Source: Ethanoligenens harbinense YUAN-3 | GTDB lineage: Bacteria; Bacillota; Clostridia; Oscillospirales; Ethanoligenentaceae | DNA length: 64,000 nt | Reading direction: 5' to 3' | Assembly (NCBI RefSeq): GCF_000178115.2 | Contig: NC_014828.1 | Coordinates: 124,001-188,000, forward strand | Shown: positions 8,618 through 17,976 of the stretch, piece after piece | Layout of the letters: every line of letters starts with the position of its first letter | How positions within the stretch are numbered: position 1 is the first letter of the stretch | The notes under the pieces: generated by a model | What the model was told of the DNA's origin: nothing | Seen by the model: the letters and a program-made list of their open reading frames with translations, nothing else | Databases searched by the model: none | Program-made: the position numbers and the translations under genes

Positions 8618-11074
8618 ATGTTGAAAGTTTTGATTGTCGGGGGTGTTGCGGGCGGCGCGTCGGCGGCTGCCCGCCTGCGCAGGAACGATGAACACGCGCA
8701 GATCGTCCTGTTCGAACGGGGCGACTATATTTCATTCGCCAACTGCGGCCTGCCCTATTATATAGGCGATGTCATCCAGGAAAAATCCAAGCTTACGCTG
8801 CAGACGCCCGAAAGTTTCCGGGAACGTTTCCGTGTAGATGTGCGGGTGGGCAGCGAAGTCACGGCCATCGACCCGAAAAACAAGCAGGTGACTGTCCGGC
8901 GGACATCCGACGGTTCCACCTATCAGGAAGGTTACGACAAATTGCTCCTCTCGCCGGGCGCGGAACCGCTGCGCCCGCGTCTGCCCGGGTTCGACAGCAA
9001 AAAGGTCTTCACGCTGCGCAACATCCCGGACACCTACGCCATTAAAGACTTTTGCGACACCGCCAAGCCCAAACGAGCCGTCATCATCGGAGGCGGCTAC
9101 ATCGGGATCGAAGTGGCGGAAAATCTGCACCATCTGGGCATCCATGTCACCATCATCCAGATGACCGACCACATCCTTCCGCCGGCGGACGCGGATATGG
9201 CGGCGCAGCTGCACAACCATCTGCGTGAGAAAGGCGTCGCGCTCCGGCTAAACACCAGCGTACAGGAGATCAAGGAGACAAAAGACGGCCTTACGTTCAG
9301 CCTGTCGGACAACACGACGCTGTGCGCGGATTTTGCCATCCTGTCGGCGGGCGTGAAACCGGAATCCAAGCTGGCCAAAGACGCGGGGCTGAAAACCGGG
9401 CTGCGCGACGCTATCCTGGTGGACGACACGCTCAAGACCAGCAACAATGATATCTACGCGGTGGGCGACGCCATCCAGGTGACCGACTGGGCCAGCGGCA
9501 CGCCCGCGTATATCCCGCTGGCCTCGCCCGCCAACAAACAGGGGCGCATCGCCGCGGACAATATCTGCGGCGGCAACCTCAAATACGAAGGCTCGCAGGG
9601 TTCCTCGGTGCTGAAAGTGTTCGACCTGTCCTTCGCGTCCACCGGGTTGTCCGAGGAGCGGCTGAAAGCAACCGCCACGCCGTATCTCAAATCGTATACC
9701 TACTCCTCGTCCAACGCCTCGTATTATCCAGGAGGGCTGCCGATCAGCATCAAGCTGCTGTTCGCACCAGATACCGGCCGCATTCTGGGTGCGCAGGCCA
9801 TTGGATATACCGGTGTGGACAAACGCATCGACGTCATCGCCACCGTTCTTCGCCTCGGCGGCACGGTAAACGACCTGACAAGACTGGAACTGTGCTACGC
9901 GCCGCCGTTCTCCTCCGCAAAAGACCCGGTGAACATGGCCGGATACACTGCGGAAAACATCCTGCAAAAACGCGTCCGGCCCTTCTATGCCGAGAATGTC
10001 GCGGACATCGACCTGAAGAAGGCCACGCTGTTGGACGTGCGCACCAAAGAGGAGTTTGAGGGCGGCAGCATTCCCGGCGCCGTCAACATCCCGCTCGACA
10101 GTCTGCGCGAAGAACTGGGCCAGCTGCGCAAGGATCAGCCTGTCTATCTGTTTTGCCAGATCGGGCTGCGCGGCTATCTGGCGTCCCGCATCCTCATGCA
10201 GAGCGGCTTTGGGCATGTCGAAAACCTCAGCGGCGGCTACCGCCTGTGGAATGAGATTCAGAAAGACCACACAGCCCCCGCCGAATCTCAGGACTGCGGC
10301 TGTCCGGATGAAGCCGCCGCCACCTGCGCCCCCTGCAAGCCATCCGGGAAAACCATTGTGGTGGATGCCTGTGGCCTGAGCTGCCCCGGTCCCATCCTGG
10401 AAGTGAACAAGGCGTTGAAAGAAGCCTGCGACGGAGAAGTGCTGGCTGTGAAAGCGACCGACCCGGCGTTTTTCAGCGACATCCAAGGCTTCTGCAAACG
10501 CACCGGCAACCTGCTGATCGACTCGCATTTCGACGGCAGACAGTTTTGTGCCACCCTCCAGAAACACAGCGCCGCCCCGGCCTGCGAGGCACCGGCGGAT
10601 TCCGGGAACGATAAGAGCATCATCGTTTTTTCCGGAGACCTTGATAAAGCAATCGCCGCTTTCATCATTGCCAACGGGGCGGCCGCCATGGGACGCAAAG
10701 TGCATATGTTCTTCACGTTCTGGGGGCTGAATATCCTGCGCAAGCCGGAAAAAACGTCCGTCAGAAAAGACTTCATCTCTAGTATGTTCGGTCGGATGAT
10801 GCCGCGCGGTTCCCGGAGACTGGGGCTGTCCAAACTCAACATGGGCGGCATGGGTCCAAAACTCATCCGCTCCGTGATGCAGAACAAAAACATCAGTTCG
10901 CTCGAAGACCTGATGAAGGAAGCCATCAAAAACGGCGTGGAGATCACGGCGTGCACCATGTCCATGGATGTGATGGGCATCAAGCAGGAAGAACTGATCG
11001 ACGGTATCAAAAGCGGCGGCGTCGCGACGTTCCTGGCCAACGCGGAAGAATCCGACACCAACCTGTTTATCTGA
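8618..11074 (+). CDS. CoA-disulfide reductase/rhodanese/TusA/DsrE four-domain fusion
   Basis: This is an 818-residue protein starting at ATG 8618 after GGAGGGGG. Residues 1-445 are an FAD/NAD(P)-dependent disulfide reductase: FAD motif VGGVAGGASAAARL, the single redox cysteine C43 in FANCGLPYY (as in CoA-disulfide reductases), and NAD motif VIIGGGYIGIEVAENL. Residues ~455-550 are a rhodanese with active-site cysteine in LFCQIGLRG. Residues ~577-645 are a TusA/SirA domain with ACGLSCPGPILE. Residues ~665-818 are a DsrE/DsrF-like domain (IIVFSGDLDKAIAAFI). It probably reduces CoA or other low-molecular-weight disulfides or persulfides and passes sulfane sulfur along the chain of cysteines. It is monocistronic, with a terminator 168 bases downstream. 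Confidence 0.92.
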   Translation: MLKVLIVGGVAGGASAAARLRRNDEHAQIVLFERGDYISFANCGLPYYIGDVIQEKSKLTLQTPESFRERFRVDVRVGSEVTAIDPKNKQVTVRRTSDGSTYQEGYDKLLLSPGAEPLRPRLPGFDSKKVFTLRNIPDTYAIKDFCDTAKPKRAVIIGGGYIGIEVAENLHHLGIHVTIIQMTDHILPPADADMAAQLHNHLREKGVALRLNTSVQEIKETKDGLTFSLSDNTTLCADFAILSAGVKPESKLAKDAGLKTGLRDAILVDDTLKTSNNDIYAVGDAIQVTDWASGTPAYIPLASPANKQGRIAADNICGGNLKYEGSQGSSVLKVFDLSFASTGLSEERLKATATPYLKSYTYSSSNASYYPGGLPISIKLLFAPDTGRILGAQAIGYTGVDKRIDVIATVLRLGGTVNDLTRLELCYAPPFSSAKDPVNMAGYTAENILQKRVRPFYAENVADIDLKKATLLDVRTKEEFEGGSIPGAVNIPLDSLREELGQLRKDQPVYLFCQIGLRGYLASRILMQSGFGHVENLSGGYRLWNEIQKDHTAPAESQDCGCPDEAAATCAPCKPSGKTIVVDACGLSCPGPILEVNKALKEACDGEVLAVKATDPAFFSDIQGFCKRTGNLLIDSHFDGRQFCATLQKHSAAPACEAPADSGNDKSIIVFSGDLDKAIAAFIIANGAAAMGRKVHMFFTFWGLNILRKPEKTSVRKDFISSMFGRMMPRGSRRLGLSKLNMGGMGPKLIRSVMQNKNISSLEDLMKEAIKNGVEITACTMSMDVMGIKQEELIDGIKSGGVATFLANAEESDTNLFI

Positions 11075-11241
11075 TTCAGGGGTACAGCAGTTCCAAACCC
11101 ACACTGAAGCAGACGGGGAGACGCCCCTTCTAAAATCTTCACCGCCGCTTCACATCCTGTTCACAGGTCGCTTGTATCATAAGAATATGCTTTTTGATTC
11201 TTTTCCCCCCTCTTTTTCAAGGACTTTGTATTCTGTCGTTT

Positions 11242-11270
11242 ATCCCCCGGTATCAGCCGGGGGATTTTTT
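11242..11270 (+). terminator. Intrinsic terminator after the sulfur-transfer fusion gene
   Basis: A perfect 9-bp stem ATCCCCCGG/CCGGGGGAT around TATCAG is followed by seven T. It lies between the fusion gene (stop 11074) and the converging leucine-rich-repeat gene. There is no T-run on the opposite strand. Confidence 0.9.
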
Positions 11271-11292
11271 TGTGCTTTTCCGCCGAATTGGT

Positions 11293-12684
11293 TCACAGAT
11301 CAAACGTCGGTGCATGAAAACCGAAATGCTCGCGCTTGTACGCCAGCAGATACGCGGAAATCTCCGTGTGTTTCGCCTCCGCGGCCATTTGGGTGAGGTC
11401 GCCGATCGCATCTTCCCCGATCAGCCCCAGCGCGCCGAGCGCGCGCACCGGGAGCAGGTCCGCGCGCGCCAGGAAAAGCCGCATCGCCTCGCGCAGGTGT
11501 TCCGTCAGAAACGAGCGGTAGGCCTCCATCTCGCCGGACTCGGGCAGATACGGTGAAACCAGCCGTTCAAGCGCCATTAACACCTTTGCATCCGTATCAT
11601 CAATTTTTTGAAACAACGAAAAATAACGCGAAAACAGGGCGTGCACCCCCTGCCCGTCCGCATGGAACACCGTGCGGAACGACGCGCCGCAGGAAACCGG
11701 CAGATAGACCGTGAGCGCCGTACAGGTATTGCCGTATAGAGCCGTGTGTGCCCGCCATGCCGGCGCGGTCCTGTTCACACCGGCCAACAGGCCGCGCACG
11801 ACCACATAGTCCAGCGCTTTGCAAAGTTCGAACACGCCGTTGCCCAATTCGGTGATACGGCTGTGCAGCTCCGCCCGCCGCAAAGCCGGGCAGCCCTCAA
11901 ACGAGCCGTCGCCGATGCGCGTTACACTGTCCGGCAGCACCACCCCCTCCATCTCCCGGCAGCGCTCGAATACCTCGGCGCAGACGGCGGTGATGGAAGT
12001 CGGCACCATCACCCATTTTGCGCGGCCAGTATAGCGCAGCAAATTGCCGTTGATGGCGAAAAAATCGCCCGGATCATCCTCCAGCCACGGCGCGCCGGCA
12101 AAGGCGTCGCCGCCCACGGTCTGCACCCCCTTGCCCACTGTGACCGTCTCCAGGCCGGTGCAGTCGAGGAACGCGCCCTCCCCGATGGAGGCCACACTGT
12201 CCGGCAGGGTGATGGTTTCCAGCCCCACGCAACCCTCGAACGCCCACCCGCCGATGCGCACCACCCCATCCGGGATGGTGACCGCGCACAGCGCGGAGCA
12301 ATTCGAGAACGTTTTATCGCCGATCTCCCGGATGCCGGACGGGAGTTCAAGCCGTTTGATGCTCTTGCAGAACTCGAATGCCTTGCCGCCGAGTGTGGTG
12401 AGCGTGGGCGGCAGCGCGATGTCCCTCAGGCGGATGCAGCTGCGAAACGCGCTGCGCCCGATGGATTCCAGCCCTTCCGGCAGCGCTACGCTCTCCAGCA
12501 GCTGGCAGCGGTTGAACGCCCAGTGCCCCACCGACTTCAGCCCGGCGGGCAGAATAATGCGTTTGACATGCTTGCTCTCACTGAACGCATTGTCGAAGAT
12601 CGCCGTTACGCCCTCGGGCACACGAACCTCCTCCTCTGCGCCCACATACCGCCGGATGATCCCGTTTTCGATTTCAAATGCCAT
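11293..12684 (-). CDS. BspA-type leucine-rich-repeat protein (cytoplasmic)
   Basis: This is a 463-residue protein made of LRR_5 (BspA/TpLRR) units of about 23 residues at ~20-310, for example LPEGLESIGRSAFRSC, LPSGIREIGDKTFSNC, and IPDGVVRIGGWAFEGC. A non-repeat C-terminal region of about 150 residues follows. There is no signal peptide and no cell-wall anchor, unlike most BspA-like proteins, so it should be intracellular. It follows the MoxR-type ATPase by 36 bases and is the third gene of a leftward operon. The repeats probably bind a protein partner or substrate of the ATPase/VWA pair. Alternative: an unrelated adhesin-like paralog that lost its export signal. Confidence 0.8.
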   Translation of the reverse strand: MAFEIENGIIRRYVGAEEEVRVPEGVTAIFDNAFSESKHVKRIILPAGLKSVGHWAFNRCQLLESVALPEGLESIGRSAFRSCIRLRDIALPPTLTTLGGKAFEFCKSIKRLELPSGIREIGDKTFSNCSALCAVTIPDGVVRIGGWAFEGCVGLETITLPDSVASIGEGAFLDCTGLETVTVGKGVQTVGGDAFAGAPWLEDDPGDFFAINGNLLRYTGRAKWVMVPTSITAVCAEVFERCREMEGVVLPDSVTRIGDGSFEGCPALRRAELHSRITELGNGVFELCKALDYVVVRGLLAGVNRTAPAWRAHTALYGNTCTALTVYLPVSCGASFRTVFHADGQGVHALFSRYFSLFQKIDDTDAKVLMALERLVSPYLPESGEMEAYRSFLTEHLREAMRLFLARADLLPVRALGALGLIGEDAIGDLTQMAAEAKHTEISAYLLAYKREHFGFHAPTFDL

Positions 12685-12720
12685 GCTTTCCAGACCTCTG
12701 CCTTATAAAAAATCCCCACT

Positions 12721-14259
12721 TCACAGGGTTTCTTCGTTTTCCGGTGTGTGGAACTCTTCCCGCAGCTTCTGCATCTTGAGCAGGATATCGTTTTGCCGCT
12801 CGAACAGCAGCGCTTCCTTGTTGTGCGCGTAATAGCGCTCGCAACCGTAGGTGGCGATAAAGCGTGCGGCGTCGGGGCTGAGCGTCAGGTTGGTGACGAG
12901 GATGAGCATTTCTTGCCCCTCGCCGTAGGCCTGCTCGGCGAACGCAAACAGGGCGTCCAGCCGCCCGCGCACCGTTTCGGACTGTGTTTTCAGTCCGCGG
13001 GCGCGCTCCTCAAAGCCGGCGCGCACCACACCGAAGCAGTCTGTGCCGCAACCGGCGCGCGCTACCGCGTCGCGCAGGTCCTCCAGCGCGTCAACCACGG
13101 CACCGGCCACCTGCTTTTTCTCACGCAAAAGTGTGTTGGCCCGGCGGGCTGTCTCGACCGCCTGCCGCTGCTCCGCAATGCATTGTTCAAAAACCTCCGC
13201 ATACCGCTCCGGGGTCTCGGTGAGCGCGGGCTTGACCGTTTTCAGAACGCCGTATACCGCCGTTACCACATCCTCGGTGCGCAGGCAGCGGCGGATGTCG
13301 CCACTTACCGCGTCCACCAGCATGCCGATAAGCGAAAGTTTTTCATCAAACCGCGCTTCTCCCGCCGTGCGCGCCAACGCTTCCTCCGCCTTGCCTTTGA
13401 GTATGGTTTCAACCCCATACTCCTGCTTGTATTTTTTATACAGCTCGTAATAGACTGCGAAATCCCGCGCGATGTCGGGGTGTTGGATATACTGCGCGGT
13501 GAGCGCCTCATCCACCGGAATGCCCAGCCGCTCATACAACGTCATCATCTGGGAAAGGTCTTCCCAGCCGCGCGCGGTAACGAAGCTTTTACCCTCCACC
13601 GTAGACTGAACGGCATAAAAATGGTCTTTCTTAATATCCAGATAGCTGAGGACGGCGCCATGCACCCCGCTCTGATAGGCGTACTCTTTCCAAACGGTAT
13701 AATCCGGTTCGACGATTACTTTCTTCAGCCGGTCGAGGGTGGCCACGTCGAATTCCCGCACCGAATTGTTGTATTCCGGCGGATTACCGGCCGCCACCAC
13801 CACCCAGCCGTCGGGAATGCGGTGCCGCCCGAATACTTTATATTGCAAAAATTGCAGCATGGCGGGTGCGAGCGTTTCCGAAACGCAGTTGATCTCGTCG
13901 AGAAACAGCAGACCCTCGCGGATGCCGGATTTTTCCGCCGTTTCGTATACGGAGGCAATGATTTCACTCATGGTATATTCGGAGACGGTATATTCCGTGC
14001 CGTCGTACGTCCTGTGCTCGATGAACGGCAGCCCGACTGCGCTCTGCCTGGTGTGGTGCGTCATGGAATAGGCGACCAGATTGATGCCCATCTCGCGGGC
14101 GACCTGCTCCATGACGGCGGTCTTGCCGATGCCCGGCGCGCCGATGAGCAGAATGGGCCGCTGTTTTTCGGCGCTGATGCAGTAATCGCCGAACGCGTCT
14201 TTGGTGAGGTATGCCCGCACGGCATTCTGAATCTGCTGTTTCGCTTCTTTGATGTTCAT
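12721..14259 (-). CDS. MoxR-type AAA+ ATPase
   Basis: This is a 512-residue protein starting at ATG 14259 with GAGG at a good distance. The start overlaps the stop of the VWA gene (ATGA), implying translational coupling. The AAA_5 domain spans residues ~15-260: Walker A GAPGIGKT at 40-47, Walker B LLFLDEINCVS near 117, and sensor-1 region VVVAAGNPPEYN. MoxR ATPases act as chaperones that remodel or activate partner proteins, usually with a VWA protein encoded next door, as here. The C-terminal half (~280-512) is helical, charged and probably coiled coil. The partner for substrate selection may be the downstream leucine-rich-repeat protein. Confidence 0.88.
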   Translation of the reverse strand: MNIKEAKQQIQNAVRAYLTKDAFGDYCISAEKQRPILLIGAPGIGKTAVMEQVAREMGINLVAYSMTHHTRQSAVGLPFIEHRTYDGTEYTVSEYTMSEIIASVYETAEKSGIREGLLFLDEINCVSETLAPAMLQFLQYKVFGRHRIPDGWVVVAAGNPPEYNNSVREFDVATLDRLKKVIVEPDYTVWKEYAYQSGVHGAVLSYLDIKKDHFYAVQSTVEGKSFVTARGWEDLSQMMTLYERLGIPVDEALTAQYIQHPDIARDFAVYYELYKKYKQEYGVETILKGKAEEALARTAGEARFDEKLSLIGMLVDAVSGDIRRCLRTEDVVTAVYGVLKTVKPALTETPERYAEVFEQCIAEQRQAVETARRANTLLREKKQVAGAVVDALEDLRDAVARAGCGTDCFGVVRAGFEERARGLKTQSETVRGRLDALFAFAEQAYGEGQEMLILVTNLTLSPDAARFIATYGCERYYAHNKEALLFERQNDILLKMQKLREEFHTPENEETL

Positions 14260-16010
14260 ATCGCTGCCTCTTTTTCATCGCCCCCGCGGGCGTTCTGTTG
14301 CGCATCCGTCTCCGGCTGTTCGACCAGGTCGTAGAGTTCTTCCTCCGTCATTCGCACGGGGATGACCCAAGAGGGCACCTTTCGCTCCTCGTCGTCGCCC
14401 AGAAACACAAACGCGGTGTCATAGGGCGGCTTTTTCAGGGGAAACACGCCGTAGCCGTCCGAAAAATAGACCAGGCCACGCAGGTCGAAAAACGCATGTT
14501 TGGCAAGCAGGTCGTCGATGTAGGCGAACACGGGACGAAAATCCGTGCCGCCGAAGCCGTGCAGCTTCTGCTCCGCGATGTACCGTTCGAGATCCGCCTC
14601 GCAGGTGATAAGGACATCGGACTGGATCTCGGCGTCGCACTGGATGATATGGATATTCAGCCGCCGGAAAAAGCATTCCTGCTGCTTGAGGATGGAATAG
14701 GTCTTGCGCACAAAGCCCTGCACCAACTCCCCCGAGCAGGACGCCGACGTGTCGATGGCAATGACGAATTCCCGTACCTTGCGGACTTCCTTGTATTCCA
14801 GCGGCTCGATGAGCGGCATGTTGCCGTATCGTTCCAGGCCGTGGGTGTAAAAAATGTAATCGAACTCGTCGTCGTTCACTTTCATCTGCTCGCCGCGTGT
14901 GGAAAAGCGGCGCAGGAACGCGCTGTAATCGCATTTGTCCCGGTTGGCGCCCCGGATGCTTTGAAGCAGGCTGCCGCTTTCTTCCCCCCAACGGCGGGAG
15001 GTGGTCTCCAGGTCGGTCTGCATCCGGCGGCTGATCTGTTTCCAGAGCGCGAACAGGCCGTCTTCCCTGGGAGCGGGCAGTTTCATGGGTGATTCCTCCT
15101 CGCCGCCGTCCTTGCCGCCCGCCTGTCCGTCATTGCCCTCGCCGGTGCCGCCGCTTTCCTGCCCGGGGGTGTTTTCTGTCTGAGACTGATTCGCATCGCC
15201 CGACGGATCACCGCCGCCGGGGGATGGCGGTGCCTGCCCGCTTGGGGTTTCCGTCTTGTCGGAGGGGGTGTCTGCGTTGTTCCCGTCACCGGGCTGCGGT
15301 TTATCCTGTCCCGGTTCGCCGCCGCCCGCACCCTCTTTTTCGCGGCGGTTCTCGCTTTTGGCGTCGCTTTCGCCGCCGCTTCCGGCGTCCTGTTCGGACG
15401 CCTGCCCCTGCTCGACAACGTTTTGATCGCCGGTGCGCGTGTGCTCCTCCCGCTCGTCGCGGGCATACCACCCGATGTGGTCGTCGTGGTAAAACAACTG
15501 CCGCAGGCGGGAGGCGCTGTCGTCATCCAGCCCCTCGCGCGCAAAATAACGATAGAGCCCCTCGGCCGAAAGGGAACGCACCGGCCCGCGCAGCTCGGTC
15601 AGCACCTGCTCCGCCGCCGTTTCATGGACACGCCCCGTGGGGAACACATCCAGTTCGTTCAGTGTGTTTTCCACCGCGATGTCCACTGCGAGGTTCCACC
15701 ACGCGGGCCGCACCTGCCCAAGGAAAAACGGGTGGCGCAGTACGCAGTGGAACACCAGATGCAAACAGTCCCGCGCCAGCCGGTCGGCGCTTTCCTCATA
15801 CCGCTGCAAAATGAAACGGGGATTATAGAACAGGTGTTTACCGTCGGTGGCGATGCGGCCGATGTCGTCCTGCCTTGCAAACGGCAGATGCCCGAGCGCC
15901 GCGTCCAGAAAACGCAGCTTGACAAACATCGCGCTGCGTGTCAGCCCCAGTATCTCGCGGGCCAGCGGGTCCGCCCGGTCCAGAAACGATGCGTCTTTCT
16001 CGTCTTTCAT
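14256..16010 (-). CDS. Metallopeptidase-like/VWA-like protein (DUF2201 type)
   Basis: This is a 584-residue protein from ATG 16010; the frame continues upstream but lacks a better start. Residues ~1-200 resemble the putative metallopeptidase domain of DUF2201 proteins, with HLVFHCVLRH (H84, H88, H93). The glutamate of a classic HExxH is absent, so zinc binding is possible but catalysis doubtful. Residues ~210-345 are a low-complexity G/E/Q/D/K linker. Residues ~440-584 are a VWA-like domain with the MIDAS motif DTSAS and GGTDFRP. It is the first gene of the operon with the MoxR ATPase and the leucine-rich-repeat protein. VWA-MoxR pairs generally assemble, mature or inspect protein complexes. 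The target of this one is unknown. Confidence 0.85.
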   Translation of the reverse strand: MKDEKDASFLDRADPLAREILGLTRSAMFVKLRFLDAALGHLPFARQDDIGRIATDGKHLFYNPRFILQRYEESADRLARDCLHLVFHCVLRHPFFLGQVRPAWWNLAVDIAVENTLNELDVFPTGRVHETAAEQVLTELRGPVRSLSAEGLYRYFAREGLDDDSASRLRQLFYHDDHIGWYARDEREEHTRTGDQNVVEQGQASEQDAGSGGESDAKSENRREKEGAGGGEPGQDKPQPGDGNNADTPSDKTETPSGQAPPSPGGGDPSGDANQSQTENTPGQESGGTGEGNDGQAGGKDGGEEESPMKLPAPREDGLFALWKQISRRMQTDLETTSRRWGEESGSLLQSIRGANRDKCDYSAFLRRFSTRGEQMKVNDDEFDYIFYTHGLERYGNMPLIEPLEYKEVRKVREFVIAIDTSASCSGELVQGFVRKTYSILKQQECFFRRLNIHIIQCDAEIQSDVLITCEADLERYIAEQKLHGFGGTDFRPVFAYIDDLLAKHAFFDLRGLVYFSDGYGVFPLKKPPYDTAFVFLGDDEERKVPSWVIPVRMTEEELYDLVEQPETDAQQNARGGDEKEAAI

Positions 16011-16154
16011 GCGTTTTCCACCCCCCGCGGGCGGTATACGCCCATTATAAACGGTCTTTTCGATGGCGGCTATTGCAGCACTGCCGAAATATGCTGCCAA
16101 AAAACGCGTCCGCAAAAAAGCGGGCGCGTCGTTGCGTCGGATTCTGAAAGCAAT

Positions 16155-16340
16155 CTATCGGTCATTGGGCGGATTGCCCGGTTCTTTACGGGGACGGGTG
16201 CAGAGTTCCTTCACGATCCAGAACGGCTGCAAAAACAGTCTGCCGCGCATCATGATGAAAACCCCGATGACGGCAAACACCATCTCGATCCACATGCACT
16301 GCACCAGCACGTTCCATACGCGCAGGATGAACGGCCACAT
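16155..16340 (-). CDS. Small membrane protein of unknown function
   Basis: This is a 61-residue protein from ATG 16340 with GGGGAG about 8 bases upstream. One long hydrophobic stretch, roughly residues 4-32 (VWNVLVQCMWIEMVFAVIG ...), is followed by a basic, proline-rich tail KEPGNPPNDR. It lies alone between the VWA operon and pdxR on the same strand. The clear ribosome binding site and hydrophobic pattern support a real gene. I do not recognise a family. Confidence 0.5.
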   Translation of the reverse strand: MWPFILRVWNVLVQCMWIEMVFAVIGVFIMMRGRLFLQPFWIVKELCTRPRKEPGNPPNDR

Positions 16341-16421
16341 AGCATCATCTCCCCTGTGAACAGTATAGCACATCCGACGGCTTTTATGGAAGATTTCCCG
16401 TTTTTTCACTGCCGGAACCGT

Positions 16422-17885
16422 TCAGATATAAATGGTATGCCCCGATTTTTGATTGACCGTCGCGCGGATACAGTCTCCGACGATATGCAGCCCTTTGTCC
16501 AGCTCTTTTGCGGACGCGAAGCTGATGCGAAGATGCCGCTCGAAGCCTGCCATCGGCGAGATGTAAAACAGGCTGCCGGGCGCCACCAGCACATGCTGCT
16601 CCTTGCAGCGGTAAAAAATTTCCCGGTCGGTGATGTCCCCCGGCAGCGTGAGCCAGATGCCGAACCCGCCCTTCACCTCGCCGGCCCGCACGCCAAACGG
16701 CTTCCACGCGGCCACTCGTGCCAGCGCGGCGGCCGCCCGCTTCCGGTAGGCGCCGGTGATCTGCCCGATGTTTTTTCCCCAGCAGCCGGACTGAAAATAA
16801 GCCGCAAGCGCCCGCTGGATAAGCCCCGAGCCGGAAATGTCGGTGGCGTATTTGACGGCGGAGAGACGCTCGAGCAGCTTCGCGGGCGCGATCACATACC
16901 CCGTGCGGATGCCGGGCATCAGCAGCTTGGAAAAGCTCTTGACATAGACCACCCGCCCCGCCGTATCCTCCGCCTTGAGCGGGAACAGCCGCTCGCCTTT
17001 CAGGTTCACGTCTGAAAACAGATCGTCCTCGATGATATAGAAATCGTACTGCTCGGCCAGCCGGAGCAGACGCCTCCGCTTTTCCACCGACAGGCTCACA
17101 CCCGTGGGCGTCTGATAGACCGGCATGGTGTAAAGCAGGCGTGGGCGGTAGCGCTGTGCGTAATAGGCCAGAATATCCAGATTCAGGCCGTCGGCTTCCA
17201 TGGGTATGCCGAACAGCTTTGCCCCCTGCAAGGTGAAAACCGAACGCATGCCGATATAGGACGGCATTTCGGCAAAAACGGTGTCTCCCGCGTGCAGAGT
17301 GGCTTTGGAGAGCAGGTCCAGCGCCTGTTGGGCGCCGGAGGTGACCAGAATTTCCTCCGGACGGCAGCGGATGCCGTACTGTGTTTGTGAAAAGGATGCC
17401 AGAATTTCCCGCAGCGGGTAATATCCTTCGCTTTCCTGATAGGAGAACGCATAACCGCCGTCGGTGTCCAGCACCGTGTTGACGGCTTCTTTGAACTCCG
17501 CCACCGGGAACACCTCCGCCGTGGGGGAATTGCCCGCCAGGTCGATCATCTCCCCGGAGAGCGTCAGCCGCCCGTTGCTCAGGTCGGTATAGTCGCCGAA
17601 CAGGTCGGCCACCTCGTCCTCTTTGGGCGGCGGAACCGTCGGCGGCAGCAGATAGGTGCCGCTGCCCGGCCTGGTGTAGGCGACGCCCTTTTCCTCCAAC
17701 ACGCGATAGGCGGCCACCACGGTGGCGTTGTTCACCCCGAGCCGCCCGGCCAGCGCGCGCACCGACGGCAGGCGCTCGCCGCCCGGGGCGCCGCTTTCCC
17801 GCAGCCGGTTCTCGATGGTGTCGGCCAGCGCGTGATAAAGCGGTTTGCCCGTTTTCTTGAATTGTATCGATACAATTTCCAGCAT
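16422..17885 (-). CDS. pdxR: MocR-family regulator of pyridoxal phosphate synthesis (PdxR)
   Basis: This is a 487-residue protein starting at ATG 17885; the in-frame ATG at 17900 has its only Shine-Dalgarno sequence touching it, so I prefer the inner one. Residues ~10-75 form a GntR winged helix (LPSVRALAGRLGVNNATVVAAYRVLEEKG). Residues ~120-480 are a fold-type-I aminotransferase domain; the PLP lysine is in VYVKSFSKLLMPGIR. The protein is divergent from pdxST with only 91 bases between starts, the arrangement known for PdxR of Listeria, streptococci and corynebacteria. PdxR activates or represses pdxST according to PLP level. Assignment rests on family and position together. Confidence 0.88.
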   Translation of the reverse strand: MLEIVSIQFKKTGKPLYHALADTIENRLRESGAPGGERLPSVRALAGRLGVNNATVVAAYRVLEEKGVAYTRPGSGTYLLPPTVPPPKEDEVADLFGDYTDLSNGRLTLSGEMIDLAGNSPTAEVFPVAEFKEAVNTVLDTDGGYAFSYQESEGYYPLREILASFSQTQYGIRCRPEEILVTSGAQQALDLLSKATLHAGDTVFAEMPSYIGMRSVFTLQGAKLFGIPMEADGLNLDILAYYAQRYRPRLLYTMPVYQTPTGVSLSVEKRRRLLRLAEQYDFYIIEDDLFSDVNLKGERLFPLKAEDTAGRVVYVKSFSKLLMPGIRTGYVIAPAKLLERLSAVKYATDISGSGLIQRALAAYFQSGCWGKNIGQITGAYRKRAAAALARVAAWKPFGVRAGEVKGGFGIWLTLPGDITDREIFYRCKEQHVLVAPGSLFYISPMAGFERHLRISFASAKELDKGLHIVGDCIRATVNQKSGHTIYI

Positions 17886-17902
17886 AAAATCCCGCTCCAT
17901 CC

Positions 17903-17932
17903 TTGAATCCACAGGAATCGGATTACTATAAT
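17903..17932 (+). promoter_or_regulatory. Divergent pdxR/pdxS promoter region
   Basis: For pdxS, TTGAAT (17903-17908) and TATAAT (17927-17932) are 18 bases apart. For pdxR, a minus-strand TATTAT overlaps the same -10 and has a TTGCGT 16 bases upstream. The two promoters overlap, so one bound PdxR dimer could control both. Confidence 0.6.
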
Positions 17933-17976
17933 AATAACACGTTAAGATTGTAACGCAACAGTTTGGAGGAATTTTC

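Noticed and set aside
9248-11104. Long leftward reading frame of 618 codons
   Set aside because: It is antisense to the well-supported CoA-disulfide reductase fusion, has no recognisable domain and reflects GC-rich codon bias.
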